Under the pieces are notes generated by a model that made no database searches, was not told where the DNA came from, and saw only the letters and a program-made list of their open reading frames with translations. A DNA stretch of 64,000 bases from Chthoniobacterales bacterium (GTDB lineage: Bacteria; Verrucomicrobiota; Verrucomicrobiia; Chthoniobacterales; UBA10450), in assembly GCA_013821455.1 (NCBI GenBank), contig JACDGS010000002.1:32311-96310 (forward strand), given 5' to 3'. Numbering within the stretch: the first letter of the stretch is position 1; each line of letters begins with the position of its first letter. Shown one piece after another: positions 53,970 through 62,457 of the stretch. Made by a program: the position numbers and the translations under genes.

Positions 53970-54099
53970 GTCATCCCGAGCGGAGCGCAGCGCAGTCGAG
54001 GGATCCCGTGGAATTGCTGGGAAGCCTCCGATTGCAAAATTAGCTGTAAAGAAACTGCACGGGATTCCTCGACTGCGCTCCGCTCCGCTCGGAATGACA
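53970..54099. repeat. Inverted repeat element of the GTCATCCCGAGC family, copy 5
   Basis: Ends GTCATCCCGAGCGGAGCG and CGCTCCGCTCGGAATGAC, inner arms GAGGGATCCCGTGGAATT and GCACGGGATTCCTCGAC. It lies in the convergent gap between the redoxin and the SDR gene and is followed by two 9-mer copies (54142 and 54155) 13 bp apart. Confidence 0.85.
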
Positions 54100-54157
54100 G
54101 AGTTCTCCGTAGTCTCAAAGGCCAAGTCCGGTCGCCACGAATCGTTAGGCCAGATCG

Positions 54158-54955
54158 TTAGGCGGACTTCGCGTTGAACCGGCTGGCCAGACGCAGAACG
54201 GGCATCGGCGTTAGCCTAACGAGTGCCATGCCGATCTTCATCGCCAGACCGGGGATGACGATCGCCCGTCGCGCTTGCACCCCGCGGAGCGCAGCGGCGA
54301 CCACGTTTTCTACCGAGACATAAACCAAAGCCGGCCCGAGTTCGGCGTCGCTCTTATTGCGCTGCGCCACCTCGGTGAACCCAGTCCGCACCGGCCCCGG
54401 ACAGAGCGCCGTAACATCGACACCGTGAGCTCGCACTTCACTGCGCAGCGCTTCGGAGAAACTGGTGACGTAAGCCTTCGTCGCGGCGTAAACCGCAAAG
54501 TTCACCAGCGGCAAGAAACCGGCCGACGAACTGACATTCACAATCGCGCCGCGGTTTTGCGCAATCATAGCCGGAAGCAGCCCGCGGGTGAGTCTCGTTA
54601 GGCCAACGATGTTCACCAGCATCATGCGATCGAGCTTCTCCGGGTCGGCCGTCGCGAAAGCGCCGAGATCGCCAAGGCCGGCATTATTAATGAGAAAATC
54701 AGGCGCGAGGTTTTCGCTCTGCAACCACGCGAGCAAAGCCTCGATCTCATTGTCGTTCGTCAGGTCGGTCCGGCGAATTTCCAGGCGCAGTTGCGGATGC
54801 GCCCCGGCCAGCTCGGCGCGCAACTCTTCCAGTAGATCCAATCGCCGTGCCACCAACACGAGCAGTCCCGCGCGCGCCGCCAGTTGGCGCGCAAACTCAC
54901 GCCCGATGCCGGAGGAAGCTCCTGTGATCAGCGCGTGGCAACCGTTGAGGCGCAT
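54158..54955 (-). CDS. Short-chain dehydrogenase/reductase
   Basis: The protein is 265 residues from MRLNGCHALITG. The tesA stop and this start share one base (TAATG), and the longer upstream reading does not match the family. NAD(P) site: ALITGASSGIGREFARQLAARAG. Then NNAGLGDLGAF, the catalytic Ser of VSSSAGFL and Y-x-x-x-K in YAATKAYVTSFSEALRSE. It belongs to the classical SDR type often annotated DltE-like. The substrate is unknown. The stop is TAA within a 9-mer. It is likely cotranscribed with the upstream tesA-type gene. Confidence 0.9.
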   Translation of the reverse strand: MRLNGCHALITGASSGIGREFARQLAARAGLLVLVARRLDLLEELRAELAGAHPQLRLEIRRTDLTNDNEIEALLAWLQSENLAPDFLINNAGLGDLGAFATADPEKLDRMMLVNIVGLTRLTRGLLPAMIAQNRGAIVNVSSSAGFLPLVNFAVYAATKAYVTSFSEALRSEVRAHGVDVTALCPGPVRTGFTEVAQRNKSDAELGPALVYVSVENVVAAALRGVQARRAIVIPGLAMKIGMALVRLTPMPVLRLASRFNAKSA

Positions 54956-55587
54956 TAAGGTCCAGTTCTCGTTAGGAGCGGCTCGAGCACGCGCCAAACA
55001 TTGTCGGCCACAATTTTGTGGCCCGCCGGAGTGGGATGGATGTGATCGGGCTGATTCAAATCAAGATGGCCTCCGACTCCTTCCAGCAAGAACGGAACGA
55101 GCGCAGCGTGATTTTTCGCAGTCACGCGCGCGAAAGCCGCTTGAAAATTCGCGGTGTAATCGGCGCCCAGGTTTGGCGGAATGCGCATGCCGGCGAGCAC
55201 GATTTTCAACTGTGGATTTTTCGCTCTTACCTGATCGATGATCGCCTGCAAATTTGTCTCCATCGCGGCGACGGGCAATCCGCGCAGCCCGTCATTGGCG
55301 CCCAACTCGAGCACGACGATGTCGATCGGCCGTTGCAAAATCCAATCGAGCCGGCTCAGACCGCCGGCTGTCGTGTCGCCGCTGAGTCCGGCATTGATCA
55401 CTTCGAACGGAAGATTCTTCGCGTGAATCTTTTCCTGGATGAGCGCGGGAAATGCCTGCGTTTCCTCCACGCCGAGGCCGGCCGTGAGGCTGTCGCCGAG
55501 GAACAGAATCGTGCCGCCGAAAGCATGCGCCACACAGCAAAGCGCAAAAAACGCGAGCGCGAGGCTGCAGCGCGCCGATTTCCTCAT
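54955..55587 (-). CDS. tesA: GDSL lysophospholipase / arylesterase TesA-like
   Basis: The protein is 210 residues from MRKSARCSLALAFFALCCVAHAFGG, a signal peptide. SGNH-hydrolase motifs: ILFLGDSLTAGLG (nucleophile Ser), VINAGLSGDTTAGGLSRL (Gly), VLELGANDGLRG (Asn), and the catalytic Asp/His DHIHPTPAGHK. It acts in the periplasm on acyl esters or thioesters. It is divergent from ybbA, the same arrangement as in Escherichia coli (tesA | ybbA-ybbP). Confidence 0.93.
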   Translation of the reverse strand: MRKSARCSLALAFFALCCVAHAFGGTILFLGDSLTAGLGVEETQAFPALIQEKIHAKNLPFEVINAGLSGDTTAGGLSRLDWILQRPIDIVVLELGANDGLRGLPVAAMETNLQAIIDQVRAKNPQLKIVLAGMRIPPNLGADYTANFQAAFARVTAKNHAALVPFLLEGVGGHLDLNQPDHIHPTPAGHKIVADNVWRVLEPLLTRTGP

Positions 55588-55637
55588 GCGGGATCGAGGC
55601 TCATCGCGTAAGCAAGACGCGCCCCCGTGACCCGTCA

Positions 55638-56312
55638 ATGAACTCGTTCCCGATTCTCGATCTCCGCAGCCTAACGAAAAGCTATGCGACCGCCGCGGGC
55701 CGGCTCGCTGTTTTGCAGAATGTCTCCTTCACCCTCGAGCAGGGAGCCACCTGCGCCATCCTTGGTCCGTCCGGCAGCGGTAAGACGACGTTGCTCGGTC
55801 TCGCCGCTGGCCTCGATCAGCCGACCTCCGGTTCGGTTTTGCTAAACGGCGTTGCGCTCGGCGACATCAGCGAGGACGAGCGGGCGCGCGTGCGCAATCA
55901 GCACGTCGGTTTTGTTTTCCAAAACTTCCAGCTCATCCCGACTCTCACCGCTTTGGAGAACGTCACCGTGCCGATGGAATTGCGCGGCGATCGCAACGCT
56001 CGCCGCCTCGCGTTGGAGTTATTAGATCGCGTGGGCTTGAGCGAGCGCGCCGATCATTATCCGACGCAACTCTCCGGCGGCGAGCAGCAGCGCATCGCGC
56101 TGGCTCGCGCCTTCATCAATCGCCCGAAGATTCTCTTCGCCGACGAGCCGACGGGAAACCTCGATGCGGAAACAAGTCAGCGCGTCATCGACATCATGCT
56201 GGAATTGAATCGCAGCGCTGGCACCGCGCTTGTCCTGGTCACGCACGACCCCGACGTCGCCAGCCTAACGAGTCGCACCATTCGCCTGCGCAATGGGGAA
56301 ATGGTGAGCTGA
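55638..56312 (+). CDS. ybbA: ABC transporter ATP-binding protein YbbA-like
   Basis: The protein is 224 residues. Walker [16 protein letters not shown] loop ([12 protein letters not shown]), signature motif [15 protein letters not shown], Walker [16 protein letters not shown] and His loop VTHDPDVA. Typical MacB/LolD/YbbA-type ATPase. Its permease (58253) is now separated from it by a beta-strand repeat protein and a protease gene. The last 15 codons ([15 protein letters not shown]) recur in diverged form at 57780, see that entry. Confidence 0.93.
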   Translation: MNSFPILDLRSLTKSYATAAGRLAVLQNVSFTLEQGATCAILGPSGSGKTTLLGLAAGLDQPTSGSVLLNGVALGDISEDERARVRNQHVGFVFQNFQLIPTLTALENVTVPMELRGDRNARRLALELLDRVGLSERADHYPTQLSGGEQQRIALARAFINRPKILFADEPTGNLDAETSQRVIDIMLELNRSAGTALVLVTHDPDVASLTSRTIRLRNGEMVS

Positions 56313-56376
56313 TGTCAGCGCGAATCTGCAATAAGACAGTCTTGACATCTGCGTCGCGACATTGGTAACGAACGCT

Positions 56377-57756
56377 ATGAACCCCCTATCCAAACTCTCG
56401 CGCAGACTCCTTCTTCTTCTTACAGCGCTCGGCGCGGGCTTCCTTTGCGGCGGTCTGCACGCGGGCAGTGCGACCTGGTCGTTAACTCCTCAATCGGGCG
56501 ATTGGTACACCGCGGCGAATTGGGTTCCTGAAACCGTCCCGAACGGCCCAAATGACGTTGCGACTTTGAACGGTTGCTCGTCAATCCTCAACCTAACCTT
56601 CCCCGCTGGGTCAACTACCATCTTGGATTCCATGGTCATTCATGCCGCGCCCTATTACGGAGTCACGGTGGGAGATCAATCCAGCCTCACCTTCGTCGGA
56701 AGAGGCGCACTTTTGGTGGGCTCTTACGCCTCTGACCATCTCATTGCCGATACAGGGGGCACCATCACCTTTACGGGCCGTTCCTCATCTGAAGCGGGGG
56801 TATACTGTACGGGAATGGTTTCTTTTCAGGACAATTCTGCGTCGATTGGCAATGCCGACGTCTATTCCCCCGGCATCCTAATTTTTTCCGACCAAGCCAA
56901 CGCCACAGGTGTTGTTAATGTCGTGAACGGCGGCGCGGCTTACTTCAACGACGATGCGACCGCCGACAATGTGCTCCTTGGCGTTTATGGAGATGGATTC
57001 GCGGACATTAGCAGACACAGGGCACCCGGTCTCGCCACCAGAGCCCTCTATGCAGACGGGACCATTTTCCTTGGTGCCAATAATCTCATGGTCATCACGA
57101 GCCCTCTCCCCTACGACAATTCCTTCCCAGGCACGCTGACCGATGGCGGCACCAGCGGCGGCAGGGGAGGTTCTCTCACAAAGGCGGGTGCAGCCGACAC
57201 GTTCCTCATTCTTTCCGGCTCTAGCACTTACACCGGCGGCACCACGGTCGTCGGCGGGGCGCTTTTCATCGAAACCGATAGCCGCAGCACTCCCACCGGC
57301 ACCGGCGATGTTCACGTCAATAACGGGGGCTTCGGTGGTAGGGGCAATGTGCAAGGCAACGTCACTATCGGCAGCGGCACAAGCACGCCCGCCTCTCTCC
57401 TTCCGGGCAAGCGCGCTAACGGATTCGGACGGCTTTCGATCAGGGGCGCTCTCACTTTCGCCTCCGATGGGACCCTCGCTTCCCGCGTTAGCAGCGCCAA
57501 GGTTGGTAACGGCGAAGTTTCCGCGCGGGGCGTCACCATCATAAACGCGGCGCAGGTCGAGCTCACCGATCGGAATAATACGAAACTCCCGACTGGCACA
57601 GTGCTCACCCTCATCAACAACACAGCCGGCACACCCATCGTAGGGACGTTTGCCAATCTCCCTGATGGCGGCACACTCACCGCAAACTCCAACACCTATC
57701 AGGCAGACTATGAAGGCGGCGACGGCAACGACCTGACCCTCACGGTGATCAACTGA
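56377..57756 (+). CDS. Secreted autotransporter-associated beta-strand repeat protein
   Basis: The protein is 459 residues from ATG 56377. Signal peptide RRLLLLLTALGAGFLCGGLHAGS. Mature part: a beta-helix-like Gly/Asn/Thr-rich passenger, starting ATWSLTPQSGDWYTAANWVP, with the characteristic GGSLTKAGAADTFLILSGSSTYTGGTTVVGGAL motif of autotransporter-associated beta-strand repeats and a tail TYQADYEGGDGNDLTLTVIN. No outer-membrane barrel is present, so it is probably exported by other means. A TTGACA at 56343-56348 could be a -35. The gene sits between two copies of the ybbA 3' end and contains no 9-mer, in contrast to its neighbours. Confidence 0.85.
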   Translation: MNPLSKLSRRLLLLLTALGAGFLCGGLHAGSATWSLTPQSGDWYTAANWVPETVPNGPNDVATLNGCSSILNLTFPAGSTTILDSMVIHAAPYYGVTVGDQSSLTFVGRGALLVGSYASDHLIADTGGTITFTGRSSSEAGVYCTGMVSFQDNSASIGNADVYSPGILIFSDQANATGVVNVVNGGAAYFNDDATADNVLLGVYGDGFADISRHRAPGLATRALYADGTIFLGANNLMVITSPLPYDNSFPGTLTDGGTSGGRGGSLTKAGAADTFLILSGSSTYTGGTTVVGGALFIETDSRSTPTGTGDVHVNNGGFGGRGNVQGNVTIGSGTSTPASLLPGKRANGFGRLSIRGALTFASDGTLASRVSSAKVGNGEVSARGVTIINAAQVELTDRNNTKLPTGTVLTLINNTAGTPIVGTFANLPDGGTLTANSNTYQADYEGGDGNDLTLTVIN

Positions 57757-57777
57757 GGCGGATCGCGGCTGCTGCCT

Positions 57778-57827
57778 GCCTAACGAGGTTGCGCATTCGC
57801 CTGCGCGATGGCGAGATGGTAGCATGA
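57778..57827 (+). repeat. Diverged second copy of the ybbA 3' end
   Basis: Starts at the 9-mer and reads LTRLRIRLRDGEMVA then stop, 15 codons, parallel to [15 protein letters not shown] of ybbA (56265-56312). The frame length and the leading 9-mer are the same, with about a fifth of bases changed. The stop overlaps the start of the protease gene (ATGA). It marks the place where the beta-strand repeat gene was inserted into an older ybbA-protease junction. Confidence 0.75.
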
Positions 57828-58246
57828 GTTCTGTGGGCGAAGTGCGAACGAAGGTGAAACTGTCAAATCCCTATGATGAGTTGCGCGCTCGTCACGGTGA
57901 AATTCCCGCCGCTCAAGTTCGGACGTACGAAGCCGATGCAATGATCGACTCTGGCGCAGTGCGAACAATTATTCCGGTCGCAGTGTTTGACCGTCTTGGA
58001 CTGGAAACGCAGCGAACGGCAGTCGCGGAGTATGCCGATGGGCGGAAAGATGCGGTTCGTTTAACTGATGGTTTGCGCATTGAAATTTTGGGACGCGATA
58101 CCTTCGACGAAGCGTTGGTCCTAGGTGACGAGGTGTTGATTGGACAGACGGTTTTGGAAAAATTGGATCTGTGGATCGACTGTCATAACCGGCGCTTGAT
58201 TCCAAACCCAGCGCACCCCGATCAACCCGTTTCGAAGGTTAAGTAG
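57824..58246 (+). CDS. Clan AA (retropepsin-like) aspartic protease
   Basis: The protein is 140 residues. Catalytic motif DSGA in ADAMIDSGAVRTIIPVAVFDRLGL, followed by EYADGRKDAVRLTDGLRIEILG, then the second family block VLIGQTVLEKLDLWIDCHNRRLIPNP. This matches single-domain clan AA bacterial proteases, which work as dimers, with each monomer giving one Asp. No signal peptide. It lies between ybbA and its permease and overlaps the ybbA 3'-end copy by 4 bp. The substrate is unknown. A link to the transporter is guesswork. Confidence 0.82.
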   Translation: MSSVGEVRTKVKLSNPYDELRARHGEIPAAQVRTYEADAMIDSGAVRTIIPVAVFDRLGLETQRTAVAEYADGRKDAVRLTDGLRIEILGRDTFDEALVLGDEVLIGQTVLEKLDLWIDCHNRRLIPNPAHPDQPVSKVK

Positions 58247-58252
58247 ATTCAC

Positions 58253-60799
58253 GTGCTCGGTGGCTGGAGCTTCATTCCGCGCATGGCGTGGCGCGACAGC
58301 CGATCGAGCCGGCGGCGGCTGTTGCTTTTCTCGATCTCAATCTCGTTAGGCGTAGCCGCGTTGATCGCGATTGGACTCTTCCGCGCGAGCCTGGCGGAGG
58401 CGATCGACGACCAGGCGCGATCATTGTTAGGCGCGGATCTGGTGGTGGAAAGTTCGCAGCCGTTTACGCCGGAACAGGAGCAGATGCTGCGTTCGTTAGG
58501 CGAGACGCAGGCGCGCGAAGTGCGCTTTCGCACGATGGCGCTCTTTCCCAAAACCGGCGGGACGCGGCTCGTGCATGTGCGCGCGCTCGGTGGGAATTTC
58601 CCATTCTACGGCAGGATGGAAACGGCTCCGGCTGGCGCTGCGCAGTCTTTTCGCAACGGCGCCAAAGCAGTCCCGGAAGAAAGCCTGCTCCTGCAATTCC
58701 GCGCGCACGCGGGCGATCCGATCAAGATCGGCGACGCCACTTTCACTATCGCGGGCGCGCTCACGAAAATGCCGGGCGAAGCGTCGCCCGCGGCGAGCTT
58801 CGCGCCGCGCGTTTACATTCCGCTGCAAAATCTCGCGCAGACCAATTTGCTCAAGCCCGGGAGCATCGCGCGCTACCTGAACTTCGTGAAGTTCGCGCCT
58901 AACGTGGATGTCGCGGCCGAGGTGCAGAAGCTCGCGCCGCAAATCGAGCGGGCTGGTCTGGAATACGACACGGTCGCGAAGCGCAAAAAGGATCTCGGTG
59001 AAGCGCTCGATAATCTTTATCGCTTTCTCAATTTGGTCGGTTTCATCGCGCTCCTGCTCGGCGCGGTTGGGGTGGCGAGCGCGATCCAGGCGCACTTACA
59101 GCAAAAGGTGCGGACGGCCGCGGTCCTGCGTTGCCTCGGCGCGGCGGGGCGCACAACGGTCGCGGTTTATCTTTTGCAGGCGATCGCGCTCGGTCTCATC
59201 GGCGCGGTCGCGGGAGCGGCGCTTGGCCTAACGATGCATCAATTTCTCCCGGGCGCCCTGCAGAAGTATATTCCGTTCACGCTCCCGTCCGCGATCGCCT
59301 GGACGCCGGTGCTGCGCGGCATGTTGGTCGGCCTTGCGGTATGCATCCTCTTCGCGCTCCCGCCGCTTCTGCGCTTCCGGCGCGTTTCACCGCTGCTGAC
59401 CCTGCGTGCGGCGGTGGATGAAATCGCGGAATCGGGATCGCGCGATTTCGTGATCTGGTTCGTTTACGCGGCGATCGGCCTCGCGCTGACGACGGTCGCG
59501 ATCTTGCAGGCGGAAACGTGGAGCGATGGGCTCTTCGTCGCCGGTGGGCTGGGCGTGGCGGTCCTGATTCTTATCGCGGTGGCAAAGCTGCTCGTTTTTC
59601 TTGTGCGCAAGCTGGTGCCGCAGCGCTGGAGTTTTGTTCTGCGGCAGGGATTGGCCAATCTCCATCGGCCTAACAATCGCACTTTGCTGCTCATCCTGTC
59701 GTTAGGCTTGGGCACTTTTTTGCTCCTGACGATTTATCTCACGCGCGATGTTTTGCTCGCGCAGTTCCGCTCGATCGACGCGCACAGTCAGCCGAATATT
59801 TTCCTCTTCGACATTCAGCCCGCACAGACTTCCGCGGTCGCGGCGCTCGTTAGGCAGATGCATCTCCCCGTCATTCAGGAAGCTCCGATCGTGACCATGC
59901 GCCTGACCGAAGTGAAGGGTCGCAAGTCGTCCGAGATCCTGAAAGATCCGCGCCGGAAGGCGCCGGACTGGGAACTGGAGCGGGAATATCGCTCGACCTA
60001 TCGCGCGACGATGAGCGAAACCGAGAAGCTCACTGCCGGCCGTTGGGTTGGTCATGTCGACTATCACCTGGGGGAGAAGGTGCCGATTTCGATGGAGCAG
60101 GATATCGCGAAAGATCTCGGCCTAACGATCGGCGACGATTTGGTTTTCGATGTCCAGGGCGTGCCGATCAAGTGCACCGTGGCGAGTTTGCGGCTGGTCG
60201 ATTGGAAGCGTTTTCAAACGAATTTCTTCGTCGTCTTTCCGACCGGCGTTTTGGAAAAGGCGCCGACCTTCAACGTCCTCGTGAGCCGCGTGCCGACGCC
60301 GGCGGCTTCCGCGAGTTTGCAAAATGCCGTGGTGAAACAGTTCCCGAATGTTTCCGCGATGGATCTCACCTCCGTGATCCAAACGGTCGATTCGATCCTG
60401 AGCAAGGTCGCGCTCGTCATTCGCATCATGTCGCTCTTCATCGTCGGCACGGGCTTGATCGTGCTCGGGAGCACGATCTGGAGCGGACGTTATCAGCGGA
60501 TGAAAGAGAGCGTGCTTCTGCGAACGTTAGGCGCGTCGCGCCGGCAGATTTGGGAAATTCTTTGTGCCGAATATTTATTTCTTGGATTGCTCGCGAGCGC
60601 GACGGGCGTGCTCCTGGCGCTGCTTGCGAGTTGGGCGCTGGCGGTTTTCACTTTCAAGCTCGATTACACGCCATCGCTCTGGCCGATTTTCGTTGCGGCA
60701 GCAAGCGTGAGCGCGCTCACGGTCGCCGTTGGCTTGCTGACCAGCTACGGAATCGGGAGCACGCCGCCTTTGGCGATTTTGCGCGAGGAACTCGATTGA
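58253..60799 (+). CDS. ybbP: FtsX-type ABC transporter permease YbbP-like
   Basis: The protein is 848 residues from GTG 58253. N-terminal helix (LLLFSISISLGVAALIAIGLF), a large periplasmic domain, then FtsX cores: LNLVGFIALLLGAVGVASAIQAHLQQKVRTAAVLRCLGA (about 255-293) and, at the end, IMSLFIVGTGLIVLGSTIWSGRYQRMKESVLLRTLGASRRQIWEI. Ten or so membrane segments in all. It is the partner of the ATPase at 55638. The pair probably handles a lipid or hydrophobic substrate, as suggested for YbbAP with the TesA-type esterase. It has six exact 9-mer copies. Its end overlaps the convergent pseudouridine synthase by 55 bp. Confidence 0.92.
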   Translation: MLGGWSFIPRMAWRDSRSSRRRLLLFSISISLGVAALIAIGLFRASLAEAIDDQARSLLGADLVVESSQPFTPEQEQMLRSLGETQAREVRFRTMALFPKTGGTRLVHVRALGGNFPFYGRMETAPAGAAQSFRNGAKAVPEESLLLQFRAHAGDPIKIGDATFTIAGALTKMPGEASPAASFAPRVYIPLQNLAQTNLLKPGSIARYLNFVKFAPNVDVAAEVQKLAPQIERAGLEYDTVAKRKKDLGEALDNLYRFLNLVGFIALLLGAVGVASAIQAHLQQKVRTAAVLRCLGAAGRTTVAVYLLQAIALGLIGAVAGAALGLTMHQFLPGALQKYIPFTLPSAIAWTPVLRGMLVGLAVCILFALPPLLRFRRVSPLLTLRAAVDEIAESGSRDFVIWFVYAAIGLALTTVAILQAETWSDGLFVAGGLGVAVLILIAVAKLLVFLVRKLVPQRWSFVLRQGLANLHRPNNRTLLLILSLGLGTFLLLTIYLTRDVLLAQFRSIDAHSQPNIFLFDIQPAQTSAVAALVRQMHLPVIQEAPIVTMRLTEVKGRKSSEILKDPRRKAPDWELEREYRSTYRATMSETEKLTAGRWVGHVDYHLGEKVPISMEQDIAKDLGLTIGDDLVFDVQGVPIKCTVASLRLVDWKRFQTNFFVVFPTGVLEKAPTFNVLVSRVPTPAASASLQNAVVKQFPNVSAMDLTSVIQTVDSILSKVALVIRIMSLFIVGTGLIVLGSTIWSGRYQRMKESVLLRTLGASRRQIWEILCAEYLFLGLLASATGVLLALLASWALAVFTFKLDYTPSLWPIFVAAASVSALTVAVGLLTSYGIGSTPPLAILREELD

Positions 60800-61482
60800 A
60801 CGCGCAGGCCGGCGAGTTCGCTTTTCGTTAGGGGACGCCACGCGCCGCGCGGCATTTCGCCGAGGCGAAGTTGACCGAGGCGCACGCGGACCAACCGCAC
60901 CACTTCGTAGCCGATCGTGTAGAACATGCGGCGGATTTGCCGATTCATTCCCTGCTGCAGGATGACGCGGAGCCGCGTCGGGCCGATTTGCTGCACGCGC
61001 GCGAGCTTGGCCCGCTTGCCGTCGAGAAAAATACCGGCGTGCAATTTCTCCGCGAGCTTCGGTTCCCAAAGGTGATCGACGGTGACCTCGTATTCCTTTT
61101 CCACTTTGTAGCGCGGATGGGTGAGGTGTTGCGCGAGATCGCCGTCGCTCGTGAGCAGGAGCAGCCCTTCGGTTTGGGCGTCGAGCCGGCCAACGTTGAA
61201 GAGACGGGAAAATTTTGCGGGCAACAGATCGTAGATCGTGTCGGTCGCGTTCGGATCGCTCCGCGTGGAAACAAAGCCGGCCGGTTTGTGCAGCGCGATG
61301 GTCAGCGTTTCGGCTGGCCTAACGATTCGGTTACCGACCTTGACATGATCGGTCGGTTCGACCTGCGTGCTAAAATTGGTGCACGGTTGGCCGTTCACCG
61401 TGACCCGCCCCTGCGCGATCAGCTCGTCGCAATGCCGGCGCGAGCCGAGCCCGGACGCCGCGAGGAAGCGATTGAGGCGCAA
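60745..61482 (-). CDS. rluB: rRNA pseudouridine synthase RluB/RsuA type
   Basis: The protein is about 245 residues. Start placed at TTG 61482, directly before the S4 domain (LRLNRFLAASGLGSRRHCDELIAQGRVTVNG) and 6 bp after the small basic protein gene. An ATG at 61542 lies inside that gene. The catalytic domain has VGRLDAQTEGLLLLTSDGDL with the active-site Asp, YEVTV, and GMNRQIRRMFYTIGYEVVRLVRVRLG. It converts a uridine of 23S (RluB) or 16S (RsuA) rRNA to pseudouridine. Which one is not clear. The C-terminal tail is overlapped by the permease gene. Confidence 0.9.
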   Translation of the reverse strand: MRLNRFLAASGLGSRRHCDELIAQGRVTVNGQPCTNFSTQVEPTDHVKVGNRIVRPAETLTIALHKPAGFVSTRSDPNATDTIYDLLPAKFSRLFNVGRLDAQTEGLLLLTSDGDLAQHLTHPRYKVEKEYEVTVDHLWEPKLAEKLHAGIFLDGKRAKLARVQQIGPTRLRVILQQGMNRQIRRMFYTIGYEVVRLVRVRLGQLRLGEMPRGAWRPLTKSELAGLRVQSSSSRKIAKGGVLPIP

Positions 61483-61487
61483 GCGGA

Positions 61488-61643
61488 CTAGAGATCGGGC
61501 TTGGTCTTCGGCAGGCCGATGACCTTGCTCGTGTCTTTCCACTGGCCGCGCTTTTTCAGGAGCTCCACCCGCTCGAAGCGCTTCAAGACGTTGCGTTTGG
61601 CGGCGATGGTGCTGGCGCCTTTGAGGCTGCGATGCTGCGACAT
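61488..61643 (-). CDS. Small basic protein, Verrucomicrobia/Chlamydia type
   Basis: The protein is 51 residues: MSQHRSLKGASTIAAKRN, VLKRFERVELLKKRG, QWKDTSKVIGLPKTKPDL. It matches in full the short family known as verrucomicrobial/chlamydial small basic protein (TIGR04137 type), rich in Lys and Arg. Role unknown. Size, charge and phylum-wide presence suggest RNA or ribosome binding (inference). It precedes the rRNA pseudouridine synthase by 6 bp, so the two are probably translated from one transcript, which fits an rRNA-related role. It is easily missed because of its length. It also supports the phylum assignment. Confidence 0.88.
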   Translation of the reverse strand: MSQHRSLKGASTIAAKRNVLKRFERVELLKKRGQWKDTSKVIGLPKTKPDL

Positions 61644-61707
61644 AGATTGCTTCGGGTTAGACTGCGAAAACGAGCGCCCAAGCTAACGGGCTTCGGGGGT
61701 TTTTCAA

Positions 61708-62280
61708 ATGGATTACGTGATGCCAGGACGACGCAATAATTGGAACGCGCGCACGCGTCTCGCGCTCGGTGTGATCGCTCTGCTCGCGCTCGCCGGCCTG
61801 ATGGTTTCGTGCCGACCGGTCGATTGGTTTTTTCTGAAGCGCTCGCTCCGCGCCAAGTTTAGCGACGTGCATTGGATCACGACGGAGCAACTGGCCGATT
61901 GGCTCGCGGATAAAAAGCGGCCCGCGCCTGTGCTTCTCGATGTGCGATCGCCGGCGGAATGGAAGGTGAGTCATCTTGCTGGCGCGCGGCGCGTGGATCC
62001 GAAAGCTTCGGCGCCGGAAGCGGCGGGCAGCCTCGCGAAGGACACGCCGATTGTGACTTATTGTTCGGTGGGCTATCGCTCGGGCGAGATGGCGGAGAAG
62101 CTGCGCGCGGCTGGATTTACGCAGGTGCAGGATTTGGAGGGCTCGATTTTCGAGTGGGCCAATGAAGGGCGGCCTCTGGTACGCGACGAGGGGAAAAAGG
62201 CGACGCAAGTGCATCCCTACAATGCGACTTGGGGGCGGTTGTTGCGCGATGATGTGCGGGCGCCGTTGCCAGCGCCGTGA
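61708..62280 (+). CDS. Membrane-anchored rhodanese-domain protein
   Basis: The protein is 190 residues. One N-terminal helix (LALGVIALLALAGLMVSC, possible lipid-attachment Cys) holds it to the membrane. The rhodanese domain (about 45-155) has VLLDVRSPAEWKVSHLAGARRVDP and an active loop CSVGYRSGEMAEKLRAAGF with catalytic Cys. It transfers sulfur to thiol acceptors or senses phosphate-like groups. The actual partner is unknown. The C-terminus extends 35 residues past the domain. It is divergent from the small basic protein gene. Confidence 0.88.
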   Translation: MDYVMPGRRNNWNARTRLALGVIALLALAGLMVSCRPVDWFFLKRSLRAKFSDVHWITTEQLADWLADKKRPAPVLLDVRSPAEWKVSHLAGARRVDPKASAPEAAGSLAKDTPIVTYCSVGYRSGEMAEKLRAAGFTQVQDLEGSIFEWANEGRPLVRDEGKKATQVHPYNATWGRLLRDDVRAPLPAP

Positions 62281-62282
62281 CA

Positions 62283-62452
62283 GGCATCGGGTAGCGCATG
62301 CGTCTCGCGTGCTGGTCGACGCGTCTCGCGGCGACGAACTTTTTCTTTGGCGCTGGATTTTGCCTAACGAGTGGGCGCACCTGAGGAAGTTCGCGACGGT
62401 GGAACACCGTCGCCAGCACGCGAGACGCATGCGCTACCCCGACGAGACAATC
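62283..62452. repeat. Inverted repeat with GGTAGCGCATGCGTCTCGCGTG ends
   Basis: The left arm near 62289 (GGGTAGCGCATGCGTCTCGC) and right arm near 62418 (GCGAGACGCATGCGCTACCC) are complementary over about 20 bases. Inside are GTCGCCAGC and GACGCGTCTCGC and a 9-mer (62362). Fourth hairpin family in the window, again in a convergent gap. Confidence 0.85.
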
Positions 62453-62457
62453 AGCGC

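Noticed and set aside
9600-54100. Open frames with HPERSEG-like peptides over the GTCATCC repeats
   Set aside because: These frames arise from the repeat sequence itself, occur in several unrelated places and have no start signals.
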